Assembly (NCBI GenBank): GCA_050084985.1
Contig: JBITNC010000001.1
Coordinates: forward strand, 22,134,001-22,198,000
DNA length: 64,000 nt
Reading direction: 5' to 3'
Origin: Nageia nagi
Lineage: Eukaryota > Pinophyta
The position numbers and the translations under genes were made by a program. The notes beneath the pieces were generated by a model that was not told where the DNA came from, ran no database searches, and worked only from the letters and a program-made list of their open reading frames with translations. Positions within the stretch are counted from its first letter, which is position 1; every line of letters begins with the position of its first letter. Positions 8,751-21,461 of the stretch are shown here, in pieces.

Positions 8751-10871
8751 TGGATTTATTGAAGGAGAAACAGAAATATTGTCCTGTTTTCCTTTATATT
8801 GATGTTCTGTTTTTGTGGATTTGGATATGGGGTTTTTAGAATCTGCACGTCTGTATAAGAGGGGTTTGTTTAGATGGATTTGATAAGTAAATGTTTCCAT
8901 TGTAGTATTGAACTTCAAAACAAATTGTAAGTTTTATTAACATTGAATTGTAAGATTATATATCTTTGTATAAGATTTGTTGAAATGAAGTATCAAATTT
9001 GCTTAAATATATTTTATAAGTTTTAGATAATAGGATTATGTTATTTTTATATTGAATGTATTGAAATGAAGTGTCAAAATTGTATAAATATGCATAAATA
9101 TGGTAGAAATGAGATATAAATATTGTAATATATTTTAGGAATATTATAATGAATTTTCAAGTATAAATTTCAAAGAATAAAAATTTAAATTTAAGCTCAC
9201 AAGGTAATGTTGAATAGGTGTGGTTCATTTTGATTAATGATTCATAATCTTCAAAATACAATGGAGGATGAGCCCAAGAAACCGCATGTTTAAGAATTAA
9301 ATGAATCTATATCTTGTTGGCAAAGGAAAAGAGAGAATGTTGATGGGTAAAACAATGGTATTATTATATTATGTGTATTTGATATGCCCCTTTTGACATA
9401 TGTATCATGGAGATATGCAACAACGAAAATCTCATGAAGAAAAGGAAAAGGATGAAGGGATGAGAATGTATAAGTGATTGATAAAAGGGAGGTGGTGTGA
9501 TGTTCCCTTAAGGAAAATAGAGGGAAGGGAGTCTCTATTCGAGACCTTGAAAGAAAAAAAGAAAAGAAATGTGTAGATAAAAATAAATGCAACAATAATA
9601 ATAAACATTTTAAAATAATTCTATCTATAATTAAAAATAGATAAATAATAGATCTAGCAAATTCATAATTTATAATATTAATAGATAGCAGTTCTAGATC
9701 TAGTATACAAGCTTAAGATACTCAAATAACAAATATTTTTGTACATAGTTTGATTCCCCCTTGCTCTAAAAAAATTCTTGAATCTTCTTTCAGATTGAGC
9801 TTGGCAAACTAGGGTTTTGGAAGGTATTCATGATTAATAAAAATACTTGATTCTTAGGACATGATATGATACTTTATTAGTACATTAACTTCGATTCTTG
9901 AATAATTATTCTCTTAGATACTTAAAATATGATTTATTAATTAATAGGAAATAATATTTAGACATCTAAAGGGGTAACGTATGGTATCATCTCCTATATT
10001 GGATGAAATTTTGTACATAGAAGGCCAACTTGGGGTTGATGAGTCAATAGGGAGATGGCTATAAGACTAGAGTGTGCTACTAGCAAATATTCAGTCAAAC
10101 TAACCTATGAGTGTCTGCCTTCAAATGATGAGGTTTGGAGGTCAACCTGAGTGTACTTGGAGTGAGGAAAATGATTAATGGAAACATCGATAAATTGGAG
10201 GATTAAACAAGTCTCAAAGAACCAAGAGTGACAATGTCTAGATGAGCTTATGGAGGCAATTTCCTACGATGAGTAGAAGGATAAGAACAAATACCTTACA
10301 CATCTAGAAAAGGAGATATCAATGGATTTTAGTATATGAATATAAAGGATGATTAGAAATATGCATTTGAGATGAAGGTATGGAGCTATGAACTCAACCT
10401 AGATAATGCATTTTGTGATTATCATTTTACAATGAATTATACACCAAAGTATTAGAGTTTGAAGCCAGTCAAAATGGAACCAATCAATGGGTTGTAAATT
10501 AGGAGCCTAAACCCTTAGAACCACATGTGGCAATGAGTCAAACAATGGTATTAAAAAGCCACATCTTTGAAGGGATATCTTGAAAATAGGATTGAAAACA
10601 TTGGCATTCTAACATAGAGAGAGAAGCATATCCCTTGTAAATATGAAATTGATAGGAAGGTCTCAAACTAAAAGATGGTTCATATATTAAAGTCCCTAAG
10701 TAGGTGTATGAGGAAATGATCTTTATAGCTTTTCCTTTGTAGAAAAACTAGAATTTGAAGGCTACATCTTTGGAAGTATTAAAAATAATGGTTTTAATTT
10801 GATTGAAGGTAACAATAAGTTATCAAATATCATAAAAATGATCAAGAGCATCTAATTATTTTTGTAATCCA
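8751..10871. other. 3' flank of the dioxygenase gene; no further gene recognised
   Basis: The first few hundred bases after the stop are T- and A-rich, as in a plant 3' UTR; a possible AATAAA signal is near 9178. From about 9,960 to 10,860 there are short coding-like stretches with no recognisable motif. No RNA gene or terminal repeat is seen. Confidence 0.45.
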
Positions 10872-11060
10872 TTAGCAAAGGATCACATCAATGACAAAAA
10901 GAAGAATAAAAATCAACACATGGTGAAGAAAATAATCATCTTCTAGAAAAGTGTGGTATTCGAGAAAATACTCAAGCTTATCAATATGCATGTTGAAGAG
11001 TATTTGAGAGAGAGTACAACCTTGTTTATCTCTTTTACTCAATCTCACTAAACCAAACAT
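10872..11060 (-). pseudogene. LINE (non-LTR retrotransposon) reverse transcriptase fragment
   Basis: A 62-residue minus-strand frame reads ...RDKQGCTLSQILFNMHIDKLE, matching the RT block QGxPLSPxLFNxYIDxLE of plant L1-type LINEs. A following LLFVIDVIL resembles the mutated F/YADD catalytic block. No endonuclease domain or poly(A) tail was found, so this is a short remnant, cut off on its 5' side at about 11,065. Confidence 0.6.
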
Positions 11061-11083
11061 TATCTTTAGAGGTGGGTAATTTG

Positions 11084-11330
11084 AGATATTTATGGGGTAA
11101 CAGTTTTAAACTACTTGCATTTGTGGTTTTAGTGACACTTTTTATGGGGTTGTTTTAAACCATCCTCGTAAAATCATTAAGAGGTAGTTTAAAATTGCCC
11201 CTTAAAAAGATGAAAAATATATGTAAAGGTGCAGGTAGTAAGAAACAAATCGATTATGCAAAAAGAAATTCACCACCCATATAAATCATAAGGAGGTGAT
11301 TTAAAACCGCACTTTGAATTGAGCCAAAAA
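11084..11330. other. GTTTTAAAC-type short repeats, possibly CACTA subterminal
   Basis: GTTTTAAAC occurs at 11103-11111 and 11152-11160, with related AGTTTAAAA and ATTTAAAACCGC phrases on either side. Such phrases resemble those at 60.4-60.75 kb next to CACTA-like termini. No terminus is visible here, so the assignment is weak. Confidence 0.25.
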
Positions 11331-11530
11331 AAATATAAAAAATATCTTGCACAAGGAAACTTAAAGATAAACACTTTCAACCATTTTGAGTTTTTTAGTT
11401 TACTGAGGTGAGGGGTGGAGAAGAGAAGAGAAGAGTCCTTTCACTTGCATTTTTGAAATGTTTTATAAAGGTGAAGGGTATAGGAGAGGAGAGGAGACAC
11501 ATTTTCCTAATCATGATTGTGGGAGGTTTT

Positions 11531-12808
11531 AACATTGTGTTTAACATAACTAGGGTTTAACTGGCTTGCTCCTCCATTGTTGGATTGTGATTTGATTCTT
11601 GATTATAAACCATAGTTATTTCATTATTTATTATTATAAGCACCCATCTATAGTTATGAATGCGATTCCATTAGGTGGTCTCACATGGCTATCCTTGAGT
11701 AAAATGCCCTAATCATGAATATGATTTTATAGGGCTTTTTAACATTATAATTAACATGACTAGGGTTTAGTTAGCTTTCTCCTTTGTTGTTGGATTGTTA
11801 TTTGATTCTTGATTATAAATCCTATTTACTTCATTACTTATTCTTGTGGAGACACATCTATAGTTATGAACATAATTCTATTAGGGGGTCTTATGTGGCT
11901 AGGCTTAAATAAAATACCCTAATTGTGATTATGATTTTGTGGGGTATTTTTAACATTATGTTTAACACAACTAGGATTTAGCTATATTGCTCTTTTGTTG
12001 GTGGATTGTGATTTGATTCTTGATTATAAACTCTAGTTGCTTCATTATTTATTATTATTGTAGACTAAAAATAATGGACAAGTGATAAAATGAAGCACTA
12101 TTTATCTATAATATAATATTGAAGCATATATGAAAAATATGGCATCAAATAAACATGATAATCAATGTGCCTTCATCGCATTTGCATCAACATGAAATAA
12201 TATAGATCATACATCCATTGCCATAACACACCATAGAAAATGCACACCACCAATGGAATAGAAACATGTTGCTAACTACGTGAAAGAAGCGGATCTATGA
12301 ACAAAATAAGAGATATGCAAAAGTGAAATGAAGGGTTTAACAGATCTATGCAGAGGTGGTGTTACAAAATACTGTTCTTGGTCATATAGAATCATATTGC
12401 ATGTTTTGGTTTTCTCTCTCTTGATATCTACCAATATCATTTGTGTTGCCTTTGGTATTCTCTTATAGCAATGTATTGATCTTCTTTCGTTCTTGGGACC
12501 ATTATCTATTCCATTGTTTATGGTGTCTTTCTTGATATTTTACACTCTTTACATCATATAACAGTTCATTACATTGATTACATTACCTTGGGTACATTTT
12601 ATCCCCTTTTTACAATAAATATTCCATGATGCAATAAATATGAATTATTAATTAATAATAAATCATATTTAGGAGTCTACAGTTATGGGGACCCCTCTAT
12701 AGTTATGAAGTTTATTCCATTAGGGGATATCATGTGGCTATCCTTGAGTAAAATTCCCTCATCAAAATTACAATTTTGTAGGGATTTTTAACATTTTATT
12801 TAACACTC
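11531..12808. repeat. 210-bp tandem repeat, three units, one split by a solo LTR
   Basis: AACATT followed by a TTTAACA/ATTAACA phrase starts units at 11531, 11741, 11952 and 12790. The first two spacings are 210 and 211 bp. The third is 838 bp, or 210 after subtracting the 623-bp LTR and its 5-bp duplication. Each unit holds GATTTGATTCTTGATTATAAA, an ATCTATAGTTATGAA phrase and AAATACCCTAAT or a close variant. Units differ at many sites, so the array is old. No coding frame persists. Confidence 0.85.
12059..12681 (-). mobile_element. Solo LTR (TGTAGACT...AGTCTACA), inside the 210-bp array
   Basis: 623 bp with inverted ends TGTAGACT and AGTCTACA and near-perfect 5-bp flanks ATTAT (12054-12058) and GTTAT (12682-12686). 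Removing it restores a normal 210-bp repeat unit, which confirms both borders. It is the reverse complement, over its whole length, of the LTR-like sequence at 19903-20522. It is assigned to the minus strand because the reverse strand then starts TGTAGACTCCTAAAT, like the LTR at 19903. Confidence 0.82.
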
Positions 12809-13145
12809 ATTTTATGTGAGGCTTGTATGGTTTTTTAAGATTTGAAATTGGAAAATCATATCATTTTGCATGAAGTACATAAATCATTATCAAATATAAT
12901 ATTGCATTTCACGCAACAAAATATAGTTGTAGATCTTGAGAATCAACACATAAATATGTAGAGATGATGAGATCATTTGCGAGTAACATTTCATTACTAC
13001 ATTCTTATAGGGATGTTAACAATAATATTGGGTTCATTCTCTTTAATTATTTGACATTGAATCATGAGATGGAAATAATAAATTATTCCAAAATACATTA
13101 TGAAGATTATATTTTTTATTAATAGCTAAATTTTATTAATAAGCA

Positions 13146-13800
13146 ATGGATTTTTGTAGGATCATCAATAACCTTAACATTGGATATTTTTTCATTCAAC
13201 CCTTGTATACATCAAAATGTTTATGTAGGATACAAAACAATTTTGTATCAGTAAGACCTACTTTTTTGCTAATACAAAATACTATCAACTTAGAGGAGAG
13301 TGAATCCATAGTCATTTCAATAGCTATGTTTGTATAATTTATTGTATATCTTTTCCATCATCCTTACATTCAAAACTGAGTCCAAGGGAACATCCTCAAA
13401 TATGATACTTTTTTTTCTTCTAAGTCTAATAGCCTCATATAACATTCTATTATGCACCAATTTTCCTTCAACATATAGTGGTTCTTCCAATCCTCTTTAT
13501 TTTCTATCTATTTTTTAGGCTTTTTCTTTTTATCCTTTGCTTCTTATACTGTATTTTTCTCCCCATTACTTGCAATTTTGGTTGCTTCATGTTTGTTCAG
13601 CTCCTTTACATTGATGATTTGATGTTTCCCTTTCTAAAGAATATTAGTTATTTATTTTACACCTCCCTCACTTCATTCCCTCCTATTCTTATTGATATTG
13701 GTTATTTGTTGAGACCTACATCATTCTCCTTTTTCTTTAGCTTTTATTCTTTCCATGAATAATCTTTTCCTTAGGTCAAATTTTATTTTTCTATGTTGTT
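13146..13800 (-). pseudogene. Decayed unidentified reading frame
   Basis: Minus-strand translation gives coding-like runs (for example EDWKNHYMLKENWCIIECYM and FCISKKVGLTDTKLFCILHK) broken by stops and shifts. I do not recognise the family. Its position between a solo LTR and the longer decayed frame at 15.4-19.9 kb, on the same strand, suggests the two may belong to one old element; that is inference. Confidence 0.3.
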
Positions 13801-15443
13801 ATTTGATCTTTAGTACATTGAGTATAAGTACCTATTAATCGAGATTGTGTAATATGAAAGATCTTTTTAATCACAACCGATCAAGTTACTAAGTATGAAC
13901 TATTTTTCAATGCTCAACTTTTAGCTCAAAGTTTGATGCCTTATTTATTGGGCTAAAATATCCTCAAGGGGAGATCTTTTACACTATTTTTGAGAGACAA
14001 GAGTCCAAAAAAGTGAATAAGATGAAAGTCCTTGACCAACATGTTCTTCCTAAGTAGAATGACTGGAAGGAAAACCAAACTAACAATCACAAATTAATAT
14101 TACCTATATTAGCAATCCTATCCAGATATAACACTAAATAGCCACTAATTCAACATTAACCCATGAAGTCACAAAGCATATACTAAAGCATATATAATGA
14201 TTTAAGCTCATACATGAATAAATAATTAAGAAAAGAAAAAATGTCATACTTATATTCAAAAAATAACTTCAACAATATCACAAAGGGAAAACACTTAAAT
14301 GTATGACCATTATTACATCAAAATACCTTAATTTATAGGCCAAAACTTCATAAATCTTCTACAACACTATTTCCTATTGAACTATAGCTAACAACCATCA
14401 ATCGGTTACATTCCAAATGAACTATTACTAAATTAAGAGGGTTTTTTGGAGTACTAAAGTACTCCCTTCATGCAACATGCATGGTGTAATAATTATAATA
14501 GTTATCTGCAAGTCTTTAGTAACTCACACTAAACTCTTACTGACTACTAGTAATGTGATTGTGCTTCTGATATGATGAATTATTTAGAGGAATTTTACCA
14601 AGTGAGTTAACTAAACTCCTAGCCTTTGGTATCTTTGCCATGCTATAGGCATGATGTAATGGCACAAGTACTCAAATTGTTTGATCGACAAGACCAAACT
14701 GGATTGGTGCTATTATTATCCTTATTCATTAGGAATCATCATCAAATGGATAACTAATAATCTAGGAGCTCACATATGTTTCCTACTCCTATTTTAGTTG
14801 TGGTTGGTAGATGAAATTGCAGTTGCTAACGTTACTTGCTTCTTAAGCCCAACCTTAATGTAAATAATGAGCATTGTAATGTTTTTTGATGTCCTCTATT
14901 CAACTTCCACATCCTTTTACCTATTAGGTACATTTGTCTCTTTTGATGACATCACTTGATGTAGATTTCTAGTTTTAGACTCTTCTTCAACCCTCCTTGG
15001 CCCTACTGATGTCATGTGTTTGCTTAATTATTTTTCTCTATATCCTTTACCTTATTCACCTTTATTGATAAATAATTTTTATGGTTCTGACATCATGTAC
15101 TATGCTTTATCAGTATTAGAGTATTTTAACCCTCCTTGTATTCCAATGATATCATTCACCAGTATTAGAGTATTTTAATCCTCCTCCCCTTAGTTTTTTT
15201 TAATAAATCTTGGAACTACCAACTATGATGCAAAGTGCTTTACTCCTTCCCAGGCATCTTGGAAAACTACTTAATAAATATGGCACATAAATTGGGGCTA
15301 TGATATATAAACATAAAAAGGTATTTTATATACACATTTGGTGGCTCTCAAGGGGATTCTTTCCCACAAGACTATAGAACCTAGATAGCATTAGCCCTTT
15401 TTCATAGCTTCAATACTTCTACTACTGATACCCATTCCTATGG

Positions 15444-18400
15444 CTATGGGTATCCAAATGTAGAGAAGGAAGATTCAATGTTTAACATAGTATTTACTTT
15501 TCCATAAGATATCTCTCGAAATTGGTGGACTATATTTTTAACATTTTTCAGCAAGTTGCTCAACGTTTCAATAAATACAAATATATTTTCATTAAAAATG
15601 GAATCTTTCCATGTTGCAAATTCAGCCTCATCTCCTGCTACTACTTTAATGGACTCATGATATCCCTCAATTTTCATATGTGTATCATCCTCTTTCCAAA
15701 ACTGAGGTGCACCATCAATCATAGCCATAAGTTATTTACGTTCATGATTGGATTATTGTTTTAGCTAACTTTTGAACATTTAGGCCTTGGATGCTATTTT
15801 CTCTAGCTTGATCATGCTCATAGCTTGAGATAATTCTCTTTTCCTCTCTATTTGAGTGACCTTGACCTCTATGTTGGAAGTTTTGTTGATATATCTATTA
15901 CATCATTAGCTTCATGTTTATTTCATTCAATAATAATATGGAATCTATTGATTTGTTGTTGCATCTCCTTTAATAACCCTTGATAATACTTCAAATGGTT
16001 AGCCTTTGGTAAAAGATACTAGATATCTATAGCAATCAATGTACAATATTTCCTCTTTAGGCCCACTAGGCCCCCCACATTATAAGTATTTGAGGGAGAG
16101 AGAATAGAGAGTTGTTTCTTTAATTATGTTATAAATTGGTCCTTTTCATTTATCTAATTTTCTTTAACCATAAGCTCAACATCCCTTTGAAAGGTTATGT
16201 TCTTTTCTATACCAACCTGGGCACCTATCTCTATTTTCTCATGATTTTCTCTACCATGAGCCTTATGATTTATTCATCTATCCTTTTAAGATCAATAATT
16301 AACTTGTCTATCTATGTTGATTTCTTATTTAGTTCCTTTATTTATTAATTCCTTTAGGTTATCTCTTGGTTCTTTTCAAACACTACCACCTTCATTTATT
16401 TTAATATCTTATCTAGTTTCTCAAGTTATGCAGTTTTTTTCTTTTGGGCCCTCTTCCTTTTGCTACAGTTCTCCTTTTGAAGGTGTTTGATTTAAAGTAG
16501 CTTTCAATTCTTTAATCTTAAGGTTTAGGGCCTTGTTGTGCACCTTATCAGTATTGAACTAAGTGGATAATAGGGAATTATTTGTTACCTCTATTTGGCT
16601 TTTGGCCTCAAATATTGTGGCATCACTCTTCACTAAATATATCCATTTCTATAATAACTGGTACTTATCAATGACCAGTAGCTTCTTATAATCTAGTTCA
16701 AAGGTGGTATTTATAACTTGTTATGTGGTATCTCCTCATGGTATGTCCTAATTTATTACCATATCAATCTTCTACATCTTGGGATCCACTTAAATTTAGA
16801 ATTTGATTTATCCTGATGGAGCCACAATGCTCTTAGTCTTCTTGTCCTCCCAAGTGCTCTTTTCCTTTTATATTTGGAGAAATTGTTGGTAAATTCCCTA
16901 TGTTGAGACATATTACCTAAAAATTGAGATAAATGGTTGGATTGTTGCAGTAGTATGCATTGGCTGAGAAATGACAAGGTTTAAAGGATGAATCGACAAT
17001 TCCCTATAGGTTGGAAGTTCCATGAGGGGGTGACATATGATCTAGTGGAGATGCATTGAATACTTGGAAAATAACTAGGCTACTGGATGTAGGTATGGTA
17101 AATATTCATGAAGTTGAAGGTATAGATGACCCTTATGTTTTTATAAGAGGAGGATGACGATGAGGAGTAAATATTGAAATGTGTATACTTGAGGTGTTAG
17201 AAAAGTGATTATATCTACACTTTATTGTTATGGGGCTCTTTTCACCTCCTCTTTTCATATTTTAATGTGAGGATCAGTGTTTCCTCTGCTACTCCTTTTG
17301 CTCATAGTTGTGGGATTTTCTCTCTTTCTTTTCTTCATGCTCTTAATGAGACCTTTATCATCTAGGTGTTTCTTGGGATTTTAACTCTAGTTGTGAAGTT
17401 TTAACCAATGGATTTGTAGTAGTTTGTTCCCTTTTAGGCTTCTCTCTCCCAAATACCTCTTCTCCTTCTTCATTATTATCTCCTTCTGATCTAAATTTAT
17501 GTAGGAACGCAATAGAATAAACATATAACCATAAATATAGAGAGGCAGCAAAAATAACACTTCATTTCATTAATGTCAAAGAATGAAATTTGCTTACAGA
17601 CAGAATGGAAATAAAACTAGCTAGGGTACTGGTAGCTATCTCTGAGAAGAGATGTTGTGGCTATAGGCCTCTAAACTCTATTACAATGAGGCTTGAGGGC
17701 CTATTTATTATTGAAAAATAATGGAGAAACCTAAACATCCCAAAAACCTAACCCTAGGAGATGAAGCACCAAAACCATGGGCCCTGTTTGGGTAAATTGG
17801 TGTTTCAACTTCCCAGGGACGTAATTTTGGCATACTATCTCCGTTTGACACACATGATACATCATTAGAAAGCTCTATCCGAGGACTACAACTTTTAAGA
17901 TGAATTTCATTCCATGAAATTTGTTGGAAAAATAATGCCCAAAAATGTCATTTAGGGCCTCAAAATAGCTTCGAAAGTTCAGGACCCAAAAAACTGATAA
18001 AAATAGTAAGTTATGTCGAAACTGACAAACTGAAAGAGATAATGGTGGGGGCCCAAGTGGAATAGGCGGGTGGCCACCAATATCCACTTGGATCACCTTC
18101 TTTTGGTTATTTCGTCTTTTCTAGGTAGGTTTATTCCCCTTCTTCTATGACTTCATATTTTTCATTAGGGTTCTCCTCATCATATAATTTAATGAACTAA
18201 TTATCCATTTCATTTTCCTAGGGAGCCTTTTTGGTTCTCAAATTAGTGCAATATTGGACAAATGTTGTTTATTTTCTATGGACCAACCACTTTCCCTTAG
18301 GTGCTTCATTAATGAACTTGTTGATGTAGGCTTGATAGGGTCAAATGCTTTTACCTTAGTATAGAGTTCTCTCCATTTTAGGAGAGCTTTAAAGATTTTT

Positions 18401-19900
18401 ATATTGTGAGCCATCTGTGGCTAATGTTCTCTCTTATTCCTTGATTATTCCATGTGTAGCTATAAACTTATGATGAATTTAATGAGTTTGGCATTTTCTA
18501 GATCTTCTAAATTCCAGGTAAAAATATCATCTAGGTCATATTCCTAGCTATTAAAAAATTCTTGTAACTTCAAACTAATCATTTTTCCTTTAATATTTGG
18601 GTTAACACCCTTGTTTCTTATGATGATGTCTTAGAAAGCAAAAGAGATTTTATATAAGGATTTTTTTCCTCCCTCGATTCTATATATTATTATAAATTAA
18701 TCAATTTATCTACAAAACTCTAATCCAAACACCCAATCTAGGATTTAAAAAGGGAGTACTATAGGTCTACCTAAAAAATCATAAATCCTGATGATGGTAC
18801 TTCTATTAGTAAAATACCAATCATCCTTTTCTGTATTTTTCATTCTTAAAGCCTTTTAAGCTTGGACAAAGAGATAGGAGGTAACCTTCCTTCTAGCATA
18901 GTTAGAGAAAACCCTAATATTCAATTCATAAATCCATGATAGTATTTTGTTATCCTTGGGATATTTTTCCATTCATCTACCAGTAGAATCAAGTCATGTT
19001 GTTTCTTTGTTTTCAACCCTAGGAAGAAAAACTTTCCATTGTTATGAAATATTAAGAGATAGATCATGTAGGAACATGAGTAAAAAATTAATTTCTCTAA
19101 TATTTTCTAACTTTTCTATCATGTTTCTTGAAATAAGCTTTGGCTAATCAAAGATGAAAATCTTTGTTAGAATTACGATAGAGTGAGCCAGAGATACCTG
19201 GTAGTGAGTCCAAATGTTTCTAATGGTATCCCCAAGACCATAACCAATATGGAGTAAATCATATGATATTCATTCCTAAAATAATTTATGGGAATATCTT
19301 CTTATGACATCTTTAAAGGTCTCTCTACCCTCGAGTCCTTGTAGCTATCGATGAACTAGTCTTTTATGTAGTTATTATAACACCTCATTTGTTGAAGAAT
19401 GTAGATTCATATGGATTGATTTATCTCAATAGGTATCCCAAAATCCTTAATAATTGAATATGCAAATAAATTGATCACTTCATGTCCAATTGGAGTTACT
19501 ACAACTTGTTTCTTTAGAATAGCTAATTCCTAGGTCCATTTGATTAACTTAGGTGCAAGATAGTAAGCCCTAAGAACTAACCAATATAACATACTATCCC
19601 TAATTCTTTTGCAAACTAAAATAACATCATATTCAAAATATATGGCCTAGGTTATACCTTTAAGGTTCTGATGACGCCTTTTGATTTGGGTATCTTGCAT
19701 TCTCTCTAGTCTATCATTCCATTTGGCTACCTTTCCTATAGTGAATAAGTGTTACTGAATGTCAATGTTCTTCTCCCCTAACTTATTTTTACCCTTATCT
19801 TCCTTGAAGGCCATTCTTCTTTTGTAAGCTTGTATATACCCTCTATGCAACTTAGTTTTAGCTCCCACTTTTTTCTTTTTAGTTCTTTTATTCTTTTGAA
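15444..19900 (-). pseudogene. Long decayed unidentified reading frame, probably an old element's polyprotein
   Basis: Minus-strand translation from about 19,900 downwards gives a basic start (KKKKVGAKTKLHRGY near 19.86 kb). Then come coding-like segments around 19.74-19.40 kb (KVAKWNDRLERMQDTQIKRR; PIGHEVINLFAYSIIKDFGI), an acidic stretch around 18.15 kb that continues across the solo LTR at 17487-18095 (EENPNEKYEVIEEGE resumes as EGDNNEEGEEVFGRE), and a last 94-residue frame at 15444-15728 (APQFWKEDDTHMKIEGYHES). Many stops and shifts interrupt it. I do not recognise a known domain. Being truncated at 19,903 by the LTR of a gypsy element, it is older than that insertion. Gag-like or host-gene origin are both possible. 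Confidence 0.35.
17487..18095. mobile_element. Solo LTR (TGATC...GATCA) inside the decayed frame
   Basis: 609 bp bounded by TGATCTAAATTT and CCACTTGGATCA, with a perfect 5-bp duplication CCTTC on both sides (17482-17486 and 18096-18100). The interior has no coding. The ends match the TGATC/GATCA termini of the LTRs of the gypsy element at 33832-39815, but the interiors are not obviously the same, so a shared family is not claimed. The surrounding minus-strand frame reads on across the insertion. Confidence 0.82.
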
Positions 19901-19902
19901 AT

Positions 19903-20522
19903 TGTAGATTCCTAAAAATGAAATTATTATCTATAAAATAATTCATTTTATAGAATCAAGGCATATGTATTGTAAAGAGGGTTAGAAATATACCCAAGAC
20001 AATGTAATCAATGTAATGGACCATCATGTAATGTAAGAGATTTCAAATATCAAAAGAGATAACTTAAAAAATGTGAAAGAAATGATCCTAAGAATTAAAT
20101 AAGATCAAAACATTGCTATAAAAGAACATCAAAGGAAACATAAATCATATCAATGAATATCAAGAGAAAGATTAGAACATATAATATCATTTCTACTTGA
20201 CCAACAATGGTATTTTGTAACACTACCTCTGCATAGATATATTAAGCCCTTCATTCTTCTTCACGTATCTTTATTTCTATTCATGGATATACATATTTCA
20301 TGCAACTAATGACATGCTTTTGGGCCATTTATAGAGTTTTCTTCTTATGGTATATTATTACGATTCTTGTATGATCTATGTTATTTCATTTGGATGCAAG
20401 TTGGATCAAGGTACATTATTTGTCATATTTATTTAATGCCATATTTTTGATATATGCTTCAATATTATATTATAGAGGAATAGTGCTTTGATTTACTATT
20501 CATGCATTATTTTTAGTCTACA
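19903..20522 (+). repeat. Probable 5' LTR of the first Tat-like element
   Basis: 620 bp starting TGTAGATTCCTAAAAATG and ending TTAGTCTACA. It is the inverted counterpart of the solo LTR at 12059-12681 along its full length. It sits about 360 bp upstream of gag, in the position of a 5' LTR. No flanking duplication (GAAAT versus TTATG) is expected if the internal region follows on the right. A primer-binding site just after 20522 is not clear. Confidence 0.55.
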
Positions 20523-20879
20523 TTATGCTGAACCTAACTATTTCAATTAATCTTATCCTATCGGTAAGACCTCACAAGATTTCTATAAAGGATCAACACT
20601 ATTTGCGATGTTCATAGAATATTTTTACACTACTTGTGGCATGAAAAATGGAACAAGACCTAGCATAGATAACACATTTAAATAAATAATTGGTGGATAT
20701 AACTAGGAAACTAATGTGAATACAAAGATCAAGCTGTAATTTGTAGTCAATTCCAAACCTAGTAATAGCTACAAGGTTAACCAAACTTGAGAATAGCAAT
20801 AAATTATAGGAAAAAAGGAAGATTATGATGGTGTTTTCACCTCACCTTATTGGATGATATTCGTAATTATCCCCTACGA

Positions 20880-21461
20880 ACCATGCATAAGGCACCCAAG
20901 TTTGAGATGTTTAGTGGAAAATAAGATCCAAAGCAACATCTGATCAATTTTTAGGAGGATTGCTTGTTGAAATTGAGATCAAAGGAGAAGTTGATGGTAA
21001 AAAAAATTCCAAGGAGTTTACAAGGTGATGCTAGTCAATGGTTCTACAATTTTCTAAGAGGATCAATAGATTCATTCAAGTCAATGGTAAAGTTTTCATG
21101 GTCAATATAGGTATAATGTTAAAGAGCAAGGAACTATTACAAAGTTATGTGTAATGTGCCAAGGAAATAATAGAACCATAGAGAAGTATATTCCAATATT
21201 CAAAAAGGTATTGCAATCTCTTCATAGTAAATTGGATGAGAGTGAAATTTATGGTATATTTAGAGATTCTATTTTGCCAATCATTAAATTGCATGCTCTA
21301 ACTAATAAGAGTATTGGATTCAGGGTATTAGTAAAAGAATTTTTGCAAAAAGAGAAAGTTCTACTTGAGTTAGGATATCTCAAGTATACATATACTCCTT
21401 ACAATAAGGAGAATCATAGGCCATACACAAAAAAAGAAGGAAAAGATAGTGAATATGGCTA
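20880..21461 (+). pseudogene. gag remnant of the first Tat-like element
   Basis: Broken frames read APKFEMFSGK, DPKQHLINF, then RSLQGDASQWFYNF, the typical retrotransposon Gag pattern (FxGxxDPxxHLxxF ... L.G.A..WF). An open segment at 21154-21462 follows (NNRTIEKYIPIFKKVLQSLH) and continues the capsid-like region. At least three stops lie in the first 300 bases. No zinc knuckle was seen. Confidence 0.6.

Noticed and set aside
15522-16348. Plus-strand open frames rich in Phe, Ile and Leu at 15.5-16.3 kb and elsewhere
   Set aside because: They are antisense shadows of AT-rich sequence, with composition-driven hydrophobic residues and no conserved pattern.
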